DNA from: Protea cynaroides
Taxonomy: Eukaryota > Streptophyta > Magnoliopsida > Proteales > Proteaceae
Assembly: GCA_028583415.1 (NCBI GenBank)
Contig: CM053269.1
Coordinates: 59,261,007-59,325,006, forward strand
Length of the DNA stretch: 64,000 nucleotides
Direction: 5' to 3'
Position 1 is the stretch's first letter. The number at the start of each line of letters is the position of its first letter. The notes below the pieces were generated by a model. The model worked only from the letters and a program-made list of their open reading frames with translations, was not told where the DNA came from and made no database searches. The translations under genes and the position numbers were made by a program. This document shows, piece after piece, positions 11,371-24,700 of this stretch.

Positions 11371-14300
11371 CTACTTCAGCAACATTCTCCATATCTTCTT
11401 CATGTACACGGCCAATGACAACACAGCAAGGCCAGCAGAAATATAAAGCAAAATAACACCAGAGGCAACAAGAATTCCTGACCCTGTTAGACTGTAAAAA
11501 TTTGCAAACAATAAAATGAAATTTAAAGAATTTTCCAACATCCAAAATGAGGAATTTCCTCTCCTTTTCTTAATATTAGGCTCTTAAGAATTACTATAGA
11601 GATTTTTGAAGTCATTCAATAGAATACTCGAATATTATTCAATTACCTGCTGTCTCGTGTAGCCAATAGCACAGTTAGTGCGGTCATTTGTGTGGCTGTT
11701 TTCCACTTCCCAAGATTATTTACAGCAACAGCCTGGCAAGTAACACTTTTCTAATTATGGTGGGAATCAAGTACAACATTGAACAATTAGCATCCCAATG
11801 GTTTTGTAAATTGGTAAGAGAGATATAGGTGGGAAAGAACCTCAGTAACTTTACTATTTTGTGAAGCAGCCCATTCCCTTACTGCTGACATTGTTATCTG
11901 CAAAAGGGGAGGGAGCAAATAACTTTTGACATCTTCAAATGATATAAAAGCAATAATAACCAGAAGAATCAACAACAATTACAGCAGGAACAAGTCACAC
12001 ATTGGTCCCAATTAGAATGTCCATGCATAGTAACAAGAGTTGCACCCGCATAGATCATTGATCAACTAGAAGTTTTCATTAGAAAATTTCAATAGACTGT
12101 GTGTGTATATGGTTTGGCCACAGCTGGAGTCTCATGAAGCAGGCATTGCTGAAACAAGCTCCCTAAAGTTCTGCAACTCATTATCCAGCTGTTACAATGG
12201 CGTCTTGGTCCAGAAGATATTAACCATCCGGAGGTTTTGCATATTTATCTTTGTTATCCTTGGAGAAGAAAGCAAAGATGACAAAACAACAAGGTCAGTG
12301 AAGCTATTGAATATGCTGGTCATGGTTCAATAGAATGGATCTGGGACTCTAGACAATTTGTGATAACAAATATGGCTGTTGATGTGCAAGATCTAGGTAT
12401 AACCAGCACAGCAGCAGTAAAAAGTTCTCAAGGCTAGTTTTGTCTGGACTGAAAACGTTTCATCAGTTGTGTACTTGTGTAGTGAAGGCATGAACCATAT
12501 GGTCTGTTTACTACAAATAAAAGACTGAATGCACAAACACCAACAGTGAGAAAGAAAATGAATGTGGTAGCATGCTGCACCAGCAGCAAGAAAACCTTAG
12601 CTCCAACCACCCTAATGGGATTCTGGTTTTCTTTGCTACGTACACTACAGCGCCCTGCAGTTTTCTCGTTTTTTTTTTTTTTATCAATGAAGCATTTGGT
12701 TCATTTTCTTGAATTTGCTTGAAGGTGACAACAAGGTTTCCCTTGAAAAGGAATGAATAGCCAACAGAGGAAGATGGTCAAAAGCTGCAATCTGAGTGTT
12801 CTTCATTGATGAATAGTCTGGTCCTGTCCCACTTCCCTCACAAAAGAAAATAATGAAGAAGAAAACAGGGCTTTTCTTATTACTTTCCCAAGGGCAACAA
12901 AGATTTAGGGATGACCAAAAGATGAGTCACCATTCCACCCATAAGGATCTGACACACTTGTCCATAATCAGCAATTGCAAGATTTGACATATTCCCAAGG
13001 GAATCTTGCCAATCATATATCAGCAAAGCAAGGTCACCTCACCCTCCTTTAACCAACCAAAACCAAGGGTATTTCTGACTGGAGTAGTGCTTTCCAACAT
13101 ATGGATGTTGAGTGTTCACCTTTTCTGGACCAAGGCGCTACCACTGCGTTGCAACCTTTAATCCTTATATGGATGTGGTGGTTAGTCCATGAGAGTCGCG
13201 AGGTAGATGCTGGCTATCTTTTCCAACAATCGCCTCTCAGCGCTAGCCAAGTGACTCAAAACTGCGACCTTGGTTCTGATATCAATGGTTGGCTTTTTCC
13301 GGACCAAGGTGCTACCTCTGTGCTAAAGGATTTTAAGTTCGTAGTGAGGGTGCAACCTTTAAACCTTATACAGGCATGACAATTAGTCCACAGAGTTGTG
13401 AGGTAGAAGCTAGCTTTTTTCCCAACAATGGGATCATCCCATTGTTGCAACTCCCAACTCCCAAAGAAAACCTCTAATTTATTCTCTAATGCCCTGCCCT
13501 TTTTACAGGAGCCTCAAGCCAGAAAGGAAGATTAGCTAAAGTGAACTCAGTCAGCATTATCCTCCTTCCTCAAGAGATGTATTTTACTAAGTTTCTAAAA
13601 TCTTGCAGAATTTCTCCATTACCAGGTCATTGGAGTGATAAGATCTCAAATTGAAACCTAAAGGTAACACCAGATACCAAACAAGGCAATGCGACCTTGA
13701 AATAAATAAAAAATTAAAAAAAAAAACTGAACTAAGGAAACTACTTCCCCACCTAGTTCATTTAGTGGATCTTGATTTTTGAAAATTGCAATTCAAAGAA
13801 TAGGACTGCAATAAGCATGCATGGGATTGGTGGGGAAAAATTCAGAATGTAGATGTCAGCTTTATCTCATTCAGCCATTTCTGACTTTCATAATAGTGGT
13901 AGATAACAATGCAGAAACACCGGTACCAATGGACAGCATACCTGTCCTCCGTCATTTAACCCCTGAAATACGAACTCCAGGGTTGTCCCTATATACTGTG
14001 GCCCCCACGAAATCAGCTAAACAAGATACGTCCCCATGCTCTAATGTTTCTGCCCTTTGGCACATCATGGTAGTTGTTCTCTCATTTCCTTAGTAACCCG
14101 TGCTTAAATATTATTTACGGATTATCAAAGTTACTTCTACCCACCAAAAACAATTTTGTTTGCATATCAATAGCCATCCCATCATTTCCATGGGAACCTG
14201 TAATGAGATGCCATTACCCTCATCCCTGATCTCCATTCTCCTGAAATAATTGGCCAGTGATCTTCACTAACAGGTCTCACAAGACCAAACTTCTTTCCAA

Positions 14301-17300
14301 TGTAAACTCCATTTGCCGCAGCCTTTTCAATAGAATAATTCATCGAAATATCACCATTCCACATCCTTCAACATCCCCAACTTCTGACAACCAATGAGTG
14401 GAAGAAACCTGGGCTTGGGATTTGGAAGATTGGATTTACAGAACCTTACATGGGCATCCCAATCCATTCTTCTTTTGGTGTCTAATTTGGCTGGTTCCAA
14501 TGATAAGAATATAAGTTATTGAAAGAGCAATGTCTAAGATGTTTTTTTCACCTCTTACACGAACAAACCTGAACCCAAAAAAAAAAATGAGGGCCAAAAA
14601 GGTTGCAAATTGCGTTTTCTAGAAACTTAAAGATTGTACAGTACAAGTAGATTTTATGCTGTTTTACATAACCTGGTTTTCATCCACAGACAGGATGCCT
14701 CAATACTCAAAACTTTCTGTCTAAAATATCATCAGGTGTAGAAAACTCACATCTAAGAAGGCAGTGGAGATTTTGCAAGTGCTAGAGTTGAATGAAAACA
14801 TTTCCTTGAATTATCATACACCTCCTGTGGGGGGGAAATATTTCTCATACAATGAAGAATACTACATTATCAAAGTGCCTGTTCTACAATTCCGTTGGCT
14901 TAAGATGTCTAATTGATGAACCTAAGTTAAGTGTGGCATGCATACTTTCAAAATACTAGAGCAGCATAAAATTGAGATGTAAACAAGAAGGTATGAAACA
15001 AAAAAGGTACAACCAGGGGTGTAAGTCAATCCAAAAGTAGTGGTACAGGTATATGAGTTGCAGTAGTAATTAAGCAATCACCTCTCTACCAATTATGGCA
15101 ATTGAAGGTACTGCCAGTAGCCATGGTACTTCTCCAAACATAGCAACTTCTAATGGTTTGGTACACAACAACACCAATGTTGCAGCAACCATAAGCTGCA
15201 TTCAATGAACAGAATAAGCAAATAAAGAACAAGTACAAGCATATAGAATAAATTCTTTTATATTTTCCCTTCTTTTTTTCTTTTCTCTTTCTGTTGACCC
15301 GAAACCCACGTCATATAGACTCAACTAGCTCAACCATCATAAGGTTTGTTTTTTTTTCTTTCGGGGTAGAAAGGAGTAACTCAAACCTTATCAGCTACAG
15401 GGTCCAAAAATGCACCAAATGTCGTTTTTAATCGCATCTGAGACACATAAAAGGAGAAATTTCCAGAGACAAAAATCAGATAAAATGGGAGCAATGGTAA
15501 GATTTTTCTTTAAAATGTGCTCGTTCAGAATCATTCAGAAGAAGAGTACCTTTCGGGCAATATACCCATCAAGCCAATCTGTAATTGCAGCAGCAATGAA
15601 AATACCTGTTGTTGCTGTTGTTCCCCATGAACCATTCATATAAAATGCTAGGGAGCACAATCAACATGTTAGCTTCATCGATATACAGATAGCATTGAGT
15701 GACAGTAAACTAGGCAAAAGATCAAATATAGAAGGGGAGAAAGAGTTTCGTGAATAAAACAGACTCATAGTTTTTGTAGACATCAAATAAAAAAAAAATT
15801 ATTATGGTGTTCAGAGATGAAATCCATCCCCCAACAATCAAATTCTCACAATGTATGGTAGTAGCTATACCTAGGCCCATAATGAAAAAGCACCCAACCC
15901 CCCAAAAAAAAAACCCAAAAAAAATAAATAAATAAATAAAAACCTCAAATGACTCCAAAAAAACAATAGGACCTGAAAAAACAGGCCCTCAAAAGCACCA
16001 TCGATTCCTGCCACTCCAGGGTTCCCCAAGCTGTTGCAATCAAAGTAAAGTTAATGGCCAACAGGAATGGAGGCTTTGATTGGTTGCAAGAGGAATTAAA
16101 GGAAAGGGCGAAATTTTTAAAATTTAAAAGGAAACTTCATAACCATTATAGCATATGCAATCACATGATTATGTAAACTAACTCCAAATCATTCTATATT
16201 TGGTTTTCAACTTACACTTTACTTTGCAACCAAATCCCTTGTATTTGAAAAGTAAAATAAAAATTACATCTAAAAAATATCATTACTAAATACGGTATGA
16301 AATTTAGGTAGTTTATGCAGTCATGTTAGGTAATGGCTATAGAAGTTTCTTTTTTAGGTTTGAAAATTTCACTTCCCTTCCCTTAATTTCCCTTGCGACC
16401 AAACTGAGTTGGAGGGATCTTCTGATTAACTTGTCTGAATGTATATATGGACATGATCTTTAACACACTTTTTTCTAGAGGCAAAGAGTGTAATCCACCA
16501 CATAATGGAGTTGCTCGGTTCTTTTGCGTATCTGGCTGAAGAAATCTTTGGCTCATCCCAATTGTGAAAATTTTCTTTTTTATGAACATTCCTAACATTG
16601 GAACTAAATGAGCCAGTCAATGAGCCAGAGTTTGATGATTTGCTCTAATCTTAGACAGGCTTAAGCATAGGGACTGCAGTGAAAAGAGGTTTTTTTTTTT
16701 CTTCTTTTTTATTTTGGTTTGGTAGGTATGACCCCACGGAGAGTTGAAATCATGACCTCATCATTTTGAGGTACTGGAAAAAAAAAAAATTGTCCAAACA
16801 TATTCATGAACAGGTGAACTCTAAAGGTGACCACTTACAAAACATTTGGATGGTTATAAGTTTTAACCACTTTTCTCAACAAACTCTCTCCCTTAAAGTG
16901 AAACGGTAGGAAGAAGCATCAATATTCAGCAGGAAAAACAACAAACAGATCCTCATTCAACTCCGTCATCAAATTAATTTAAAAGCTTACTCTTATGGGG
17001 TCATGGGCCTCCTGGCAACCAGTAAGATCAACATGATTACCTAATGCCACGAATAACTTGGAAGTTAATCAACCTTTAGTGCAACGGCAGTACACTAGAC
17101 TTCCTCCAATAACAGTATAGAATATATACCTCCTTGAACATAAACATTATTGTTCCAACTCTGGACATGGGTGTTAATACCATATTTCATCCTCCACTAA
17201 CTAGAGGACGCGTGTCCCCTGGCGGCACATACGGGAGGGGGACGCTTATCTTAAATATTTCGATTCACCCTTCTGCGCGAGATGGCGATTATTGTCTTTG

Positions 17301-18829
17301 GCGAGTTGCATCTCGCTTGATCATCCCGCCGAAATGGTAGGATCTCGCCGTTAGCCAGTGAGTCCCCCATCGCGCACGTTTGTTGCGACTTCCTGTCTGC
17401 GGGTATAGTAAGGCGCGCGTGTGTAGTTCTTTAACCATTCTTGGAATTGCCACATCAGTGGATACAAGGACTGTTGATCACAAGCGCACGGCATTGAGAT
17501 TAGCCTTTGGATCTTCATCCGATGGTCATGCGATAACATCACATGACGCTCCTGGCGGTTAAGCAGTTAAGTTAGAAGTCTATCCGGAACTCTCTCACTC
17601 TATATAAACTCATAGACGACCAAGAGGTAGGACATGCTATCATTGTCTAAGTTCTCTATTGACAATCACACAGCTCTTATATCTTTCTTGAATTATGTCT
17701 CTCCCCACACCTTCCAAGCTTGCCATCTTAGTTAAGCTTTTGACTGTTTGCTTTGTTACTGACTTTACCATCGGAACGGACTCCGGGCACTTTGTCCCGA
17801 CTCCGTTGACCTCTTGTACTTGTCTTGCAGAACACGGGCACACTAGCAGATCCGATTTCAGCAGCAAAAATGGGTAATTCAATAGATGTGATCGCAACTT
17901 TTTCTGACCCTTTAATATCAATTGCATTTACATGTCAGCTGAAGATTGCTCTTCAATCTTCAGAACCAGAGCCAGAATCAGAATCAGTCGCAAGTTTCCA
18001 AGGGTATCCAAAGAAACCCACAACTCAACAGTAGAGGTCAAAATTCCAAAGGGATTCCTTTTCAGTTTCTCTCACGCATAAACATAAACATCGTGCATAC
18101 ATACACCAAATAAAACAATCCTCAGCCAAAAAACATTAAATCTATTCCTCCCTCGCACATTCAAAATGTCATATAAAAAAAACCATAGAAACCAAAATAG
18201 GGAGGGGAAGAGAGCACAAAACTATATATGATGTAAGGAAAGAAAAGCAGATCTAGTATTTCAACCCACGAAATTTTTTTTGCCAAAAATAAATGGAACA
18301 TACTGCAAACAAGGAGCGGGATGGCGGCAACGCGAGCAAGCGTCAAGATTGTAGGCAATGTAAGCAACCTGGGAGGTTGTTGTTGTTGTTGCAATGGGTG
18401 GTGATGATCATTAAGTTCCAGCGATGGCAACCGTTCCTTGTCGGGCCGGTCATCCTTATTCTCAGAACCCATGTCGGCAACAGGGCTTCCCGTCGATCCA
18501 GAAGAAGCAGAAGAAAAAGGTTTTTTACCCAAATTTCTACGCAAGCACGCATTGGGAAATACATCGCCGAAATGTGCGTAGGACGGTAATCTCCACCCCT
18601 CCCTCCATCCCACCGAGAATCGCTCTCCTTTGTCACCAGTACTACTACCGAGGGACACCGATCCCTTCGCTCCCGCCATTACCCCAACATCCATCATCGC
18701 ACTTGCCGCAGTCCTGCCATTGTTGCCATTACCATTGCAATTGCTTATCCTGCGCACCCAATTATTTATTAGGTGCGGCTTCTTACCGCAAAAAGAAGGT
18801 ACCATGCTCACTTTAATTAGTGCTGCCAT
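11371..18829 (-). CDS. PGPS1: Phosphatidylglycerophosphate synthase (CDP-diacylglycerol--glycerol-3-phosphate 3-phosphatidyltransferase), 7 exons, 350 aa
   Basis: This enzyme condenses CDP-diacylglycerol with glycerol-3-phosphate to give phosphatidylglycerophosphate, the committed step to phosphatidylglycerol in plastids and mitochondria. Exons from 5' to 3' (minus strand) are 18829-18304, 15647-15550, 15437-15387, 15195-15082, 11897-11841, 11732-11647 and 11491-11371. All junctions are GT-AG, the phases fit, and the total is 1053 nt. The CDP-alcohol phosphatidyltransferase signature is complete across exons 2-3: D199, D202, G203, A206, R207, G216, D220, D224 (DWLDGYIARK, then GAFLDPVADK). 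Conserved ITMSAVREWAASQNSK and NNLGKWKTATQMTALT follow. The C-terminus has a hydrophobic stretch (ILVASGVILLYISAGLA) and ends in a basic KKIWRMLLK tail. About 130 N-terminal residues rich in Ser, Asn and Gly look like an organelle transit peptide. The usual plant enzyme is near 300 aa, so the N-terminus is long for the family. A later Met could be used. The frame shows no damage. Introns 1 and 4 (2.7 and 3.2 kb) carry repeats. Confidence 0.95.
13100..13435 (+). repeat. Diverged tandem duplication in PGPS intron 4
   Basis: Two copies of roughly 150 bp share blocks in the same order: GGACCAAGGYGCTACC, GCAACCTTTAAWCCTTATA, TTAGTCCA, GAGGTAGA, and a final CCAACAAT. The second copy has an inserted stretch near 13,325-13,345. 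No coding content was recognised. Confidence 0.6.
16073..16410. mobile_element. MITE with about 45-bp terminal inverted repeats, in PGPS intron 1
   Basis: The left end reads TTTGATTGGTTGCAAG, then GGAATTAAAGGAAAGGG. The reverse complement of the right end reads AGTTTGGTCGCAAG, then GGAAATTAAGGGAAGGG. Both then run into AAATTTT-type sequence. The interior is AT-rich and non-coding. A short TGGAGG flanks both sides and may be part of a decayed target duplication, which leaves the superfamily open. Confidence 0.6.
17172..17869 (+). mobile_element. Solo LTR of a Ty3/gypsy element in PGPS intron 1, TSD ATGGG
   Basis: A GC-richer block interrupts the AT-rich intron. It starts TGTTAATACC at 17,172 and ends near 17,869. 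ATGGG occurs directly before it (17,167-17,171) and directly after it (17,870-17,874), as expected for the 5-bp target-site duplication of an LTR retrotransposon. Inside, TATATAAACTC (about 17,601) looks like an LTR TATA box. The tail GACTTTACCATCGGAACGG with CTCCGGGCACTTTGTCCCG resembles the U5 end of Ty3/gypsy LTRs. The last few bases are A-rich and not a clean CA, so the 3' boundary may be off by 3 bp. Its sense strand is opposite to the host gene. Confidence 0.75.
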
Positions 18830-21739
18830 GGTGGCGTATTGGCGTAATCTGTAATTCCAGTAAAAATGTCTACACGAGACTTCTTTTGTTGTGTTGGCGA
18901 ACTGGAGGGATTGGTCTCCTTAAACTACGCCATTAACGAATGATATAAATTCCGAGTCCCCGACTTCCGAATTTCGAATCGGGGTGAGTTGGGACTTGGG
19001 AGACGTTGCAGTCCGATAAACGATCACCTGTGGGCTGTGGTCACCTCTCCTTATATTTAGGTTTAATTACACACACTTCTTTTTATATTTTATAAGAAAT
19101 TACATGAACCTCCCTTATATTATTAGATTACATTCAACTTTAGTACATTTGTTGAGGGACCTTAGTTGCTCACGTCGTTTGGTCATATTAACTTAAATGG
19201 TCAAACTATCCTTAAGTGGTAGTGAAGTTTCAATTTTGCTTCTTTCAATTAGAAACTAAGGTTATCTCATTCTTCTTCTTTGTGATTTATTCATTGCGAC
19301 CCGTCTCTGCTAAATCCTTTGCTACTCTGAAGTTTGAAGCATCTTCCTTTTAGGTTGGTTTTCCTCTTCTTTCGTCTTTCTGCTTCCCTCTTATCCATCT
19401 TTTCGTTCTTCAATGATCATCTTATATGGCAAGTATTAAGGGTAAATGAGTTATTTCAGTATCTCATGTTAACTTCGTTAGTTGATTGGATCGTTGTGTA
19501 TTTCTTAAACTACAAGGAAAATGTTTGTGTAATTAGACCTATATATAAGAGAGGTACATGTAATTTACCCAGTGGCAAAAAGGACATGCAAGTCATTGGT
19601 GATTGGCGAACGATGATCTTTTTTATGGGCTTTATTTATTTGGGTAAAATTTTATCTACACTCTCAGACTATCCTTAGCCAAAAGATAGTCGAGTTATCC
19701 ACCCTTAAAATGGCACAAAATCCTTTCTATATAAAATTTCCTTAATACCGTACCCTTACACCCTACAAAGTATCATGAGTCCATGACCATCTTTTTTTCA
19801 CAGATTATTATTCCATGAGATAACGCTATAATACAAAAGATTGGGGGTGTCGAAATTGGGCACAAATCAAAATCAAACCAACCCGATAATGGATTGATGA
19901 TAGTGTATTAAACCAACAATTTATAAAATGTACGTGTAAAAAACCAACATCAACATTGAACTAGTCCAATAATGACAACCTTTTTTTTTACTATACATAC
20001 ATATGGTAAACCGACACTGAACTGATAGTGGATCAATAAGAGCCCATAAGCTACCCCAATAACCAACCGACATCAAACCGACATGTTAACTAACTTGTAC
20101 AGTGCAACCCACCTTAACGCGTTTGTATTGAAACCGACCTATTGACACCATATGGAAGACTATGGTTTTGATTGAAGACAACTCAATAACCACATGGCTA
20201 ATTTGTCGGATTCCTACGTGGAATCGTTTATCTTGTCAAGTTAATTTCCACATGACATAGAGTGATGAAACATATAGATAATAAATACACGGATGACACT
20301 TGGGCGACTGTCATGATTAAAGTGACAACAATGGATCGAGGCATCTTGATTATAATCGGAACATCCAAAAGCAAATATTAACATGAGTATGTGGAGGAGT
20401 ACAGGAAATAAATGTATAATTGGGATAGCATGGACGGCGAAGGAGCAACCCTCATACCACATGATGTTTGAAATTTACAAATTAATTAGACTCTCTATAT
20501 AATTTATCTTTATGTTAATTTTTATGAAAATAAATTATAAATCATAAATAATAATCGTTTAGTAATATTGATCATAAAGAAGGAGTAATAGATAATAACA
20601 ACAATGACAAACATGTACTAATTATTATCATCATTTTTTCTGAACATCATAAGATATTTATTTTATCACATGGATAAATAATATGTTAATTCTAACCGTT
20701 TGATAAGAGGACAACAAAGGCATGGTTTAGATTAACCAAATTCTTAATTTCACATTTTAATTCAACTAAATACCATTTTGTATTAACATATATCTACTAT
20801 ATATCCGTGCATTTGTACCAACACTATAAATATTATTATGCACTTTATCAACTTGATCACAAAATGATGACTTATATTAAAAATACGATAGAAAATAAAT
20901 GGCTCAAATTCGTCTTGTGATTTTTGTAACGCCTTATTTTATTATTATTATATAGATAATTTTTACTTTTTCATGTTTTGCCAATAATCGATGTTTAGAC
21001 CTTATGCATGATTAACCTATATTAACCCCATAATCATAGGTCATTCTAGAATTGAAAAAAAATCATTTCATTTAACACCCATGTGAATAGCCCCAAAATG
21101 ATAAATGAAGGTTTCATTAAAATTCTAAGTTTGATTTTTCAGGTCCGGAATAAGAGTTCAACGGTGAAAGACGTGCGCCGTCCGGGGAGCTTTCAAAGTT
21201 TTATAATAGGATTTGCGTCAATCTAGAGAATTACATATTTAAATAAACAACCATTGACTAGTAATGGCGCTACGGCGCTACCTAGGCTATATCGATACAT
21301 TTCCGATTGTAATGATTGATGCTAATCTAACGGTGGAAGCATGCGATGCATGGCCACATATGTAGACCTGGGGTAATGCTTTGATGACACTTGTAAACGC
21401 AATGTATGTTCCCAACTTCCCACTTATTCAGATTCAATGTGCACCGTTATCCGCAATCAAATCTGTCTCTTGTCGATCCGCTGCGGAATTTCAGCCGGCC
21501 CACCTCCCCACTAGGGAATGAGGGGAGGGGAGGGGAGGGAGAAGTTCTGTTTGGGATTCCGTGTTAAGATATCAAGCGCAACTGTAAACACGCCCGTGCA
21601 TGTGCATCTGTGTGGATGTGCGAGCGGGAAGGAGCAAGTGAAGTGAGGACTGACGACGAAGGGCGCGGGGATCTTCCTTATCTACTGAATAACTGAAAAC
21701 TCGTACTGCGGATCAAATCGATCGATCCATTCTCCGAAG
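18830..21739. other. Divergent intergenic region between PGPS and the RabGAP gene
   Basis: The two genes start on opposite strands about 2.9 kb apart, so both promoters lie here. The part near 21,400-21,739 becomes GC-richer, with a purine run (GAGGGGAGGGG, about 21,519), and is the likely promoter and leader of the RabGAP gene. The middle (19,000-21,100) is AT-rich with no recognisable gene. The small open frames in it are not conserved in any family I know. Confidence 0.5.
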
Positions 21740-24700
21740 ATGAAGCGGATGAAGAGCATGAATCATCTAATCACTTTCGAGCACAAGAGGTAAACTCAAA
21801 ATATCTCTACTGGTCTCCTCCGAACTCCACATCTATCGCTCTCAATTTCTTTATGCATCCACGCGTCCTTGAATCCCTAAATTTTCTCAATTTTATCGTT
21901 GTTTTTCTCCCTTACGATCGATCGTATCCCGTTCGGTGGAGATAAATCATGTTGGAGTAATGTAAATGGACGCAATGCGGCCCGTGATTCTTGGTCTTAT
22001 CGATCCGTTGATCGTTTAACTGCTGTTGACGTTTGAACCCGTTGAGTCATGAGTCACGAGTCACGACGAGAGCAGTATCAGATAGTACGCGGATATTTTC
22101 GTTGTTTTCTTGAAAACAATGCTTATGTTAGAGGAGATGAACGCGGTGGACTTTTACTGTTTTCTCTTTGCTTTTGCTTTTGAGTTTCCCTTGATTTGTC
22201 GAGGTTTTAGGGTTTAGGATTATAAGGCGTTGTGAGTTCTAATTCCGAATCGAAGTGCGAAATGGTGTCTGATTTTTTATATTGAGTTTCTCGGAGCCAA
22301 TGCCGAGCGCTATGGGCAGTCGGATTGTAATTTTCAGTGGAAAATGTTGTTGTCCTTAGCGAGTAGGGATCATTTGGACGACGAGTTCAGGTAATTTGTT
22401 TGAGTGGCCTCGTGGTCAGTAGCATATGCTTTCTAGTTTGTAATCTTATATTGGATCATGTCCAACTAATAAAGTTTGCAACTCTGTCTCGGTTTTTGAT
22501 GTCGTTTTCAGTTTTTGATTCACATTGGATTTGTTTGAAACGTCTCCGTTTTTTCGAAATTGAGTAGCTTTGCTGTAAACAGGGACGCCTATGGATTTGC
22601 AGTCAGACCTCAGCACTTGCAGAGATATCAAGAGTATGCTAATATCTACCAGGTAGAAGCTACTTTTGACTTCCACTCTGTTTTAGCCAGAGCAGCATAG
22701 TGAAACAGTATAGTAAACAAAAATTTCCTACACCGTTTTGGTTTGGTTTGGTTTGGTTTGATTCTACTCAGACTTCCAATATTTTTCAGGAAGAGGAAGA
22801 GGAGAGATCAGAGAGATGGAAAGACTTCCTAGTGACACAAGCAGAGTCTGCTCAACCGTCTCTAAATGGCATATCTGAGGGTCGAGGAACTTTGCATGAA
22901 GCATATACTGCTGTGGAGAATGTGGAAGAAACTGCTGAGGATTCTGTCGAAAATGTCCCAGAGAATCAAGAGATTCCGGCAGAAATTCAGACGAAAACCC
23001 ACAAGGTTCAAATTTGGATGCAGATTAGACCATCCCTTAGTACCATTGAAGATATGATGGGTTTTCATCTTAAGAAGAAGAAAAATTTACAGAACGATGA
23101 GCAAGGGGTAGGAAGAAAAAATCAGCTTTCATCGATTGAAGAGGCAAGGCCCTCAAAAGGGGCATCAGAAGAGGATTCTGAGGACGAGTTTTATGATGTT
23201 GAAAGATCAGATATTGTTCAAGACACCTCCTCAACTGACAATGTCAATTCGAGTGGCAGTGGTGATGTAGTCTCTCTGGAACCTTTCTTTCCTTGGAAAG
23301 AAGAGCTGGAATGTTTAGTTCGTGGCGGAGTGCCGATGGCTCTAAGGGGAGAGGTACGTTTGACATTTTGTGCTTGTTGAATCTATTGAAGATGAAGTTA
23401 TTATCTCAATAAATAAGGCCTTATTTGTAACTACAGCTGTGGCAAGCCTTTGTGGGTGTGAAGGTGCGGCGGATCGATGGGTATTACCAAAATCTGCTAG
23501 CTACAGAAATCAATGCTCAGTCTCAGAAGAATCTTCTTAGTTCTTCCAATAACAATAGTAAGGGATCAAATCCAGACCGTCATGCTAACGAAAAATGGAA
23601 AGGGCAGATTGAGAAGGTCATTAGATGCATGGGCTTTGTACTTCAAAGTTCAATATTGTCAATTTATAGGGTGCTACCTTGGTCTACATGGTATGCCATC
23701 CAACCTTCCCATCAATCTGATGTATAAGTTTGTCTTAGCAGGATTTGCCTCGGACTTTCCCTGGTCATCCTGCTTTGGATGAAGATGGCAGGGATGCTTT
23801 GAGGCGTCTACTTACGGCATATGCTCGTCATAACCCCTCTGTCGGCTACTGTCAGGTAATTAGGTTTGGAATAGTTCTTATATTTATTTCAGACTTGTAG
23901 TGTATCTATCAAAGAACATTGGGGAGTGTGTTTAGAGCCTAGTTACCTTAGTGGACAACACATTGTACATCCAGAGTGGTTTTGCTAAATTTTAGCATTA
24001 TCTTCATGATAGTGACTATGAGACTTCAAATATAGTGATCTCAAGATGGGTAATGTTGTGTTGGAACATTTTGCTATTATAATCTTTAACACTAAAAATG
24101 CAGTTTGAAAATTCAGATTATGGATTCAGATGCAAGCAGGCCCAATGATCAAGTGGTCAGATCTGAGATAAAGGAGGTAATTGTGTCCTTAAAGGAAGAA
24201 ATTAAATTGACATGAAGGGAGGAAAGAGAGATGAGATTGATCTGCTTGTGGGGAAGAAGAGAAGGGAGAGAGAGAGAGAGTCACAACTGTGGTAGAGGGT
24301 AGGGAAGATACCTTAGCCACACAAGGTGATTTCCAAAACTCCAAACTAGTCCATTCACTCCATTCATTGAACTCTACCATGAAGAGGATGGGATTGTTGC
24401 ATATAGAAAGACCAAAAAACAGTAGTTGACTTCACTAATGGCTCTTAATCTTTATTAATAAATTTAGAATAACTTAACTTGACATAAAACACTTAAAATT
24501 ATTCTTTCAAGATTTGACTACTTAATGATGTAGCAGCGGGCCCACAAGCTGGGATGGGCATGGGTTAAAATCTTTGTTAGATTTAATTTTAATTGTAATA
24601 TTTGTAATCTTTTATTTTTAGGAATTTTAGATTAGAAGTTTAGGCAATATTTTTATTAGGCAATTAGTAGATTATAGTTTCTTTAATTAGGATTAGGATT

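Noticed and set aside
22736..22761. GGTTT repeat resembling a telomere-like motif
   Set aside because: Only about five pentamer units beside an exon acceptor; a simple repeat, not an interstitial telomere.
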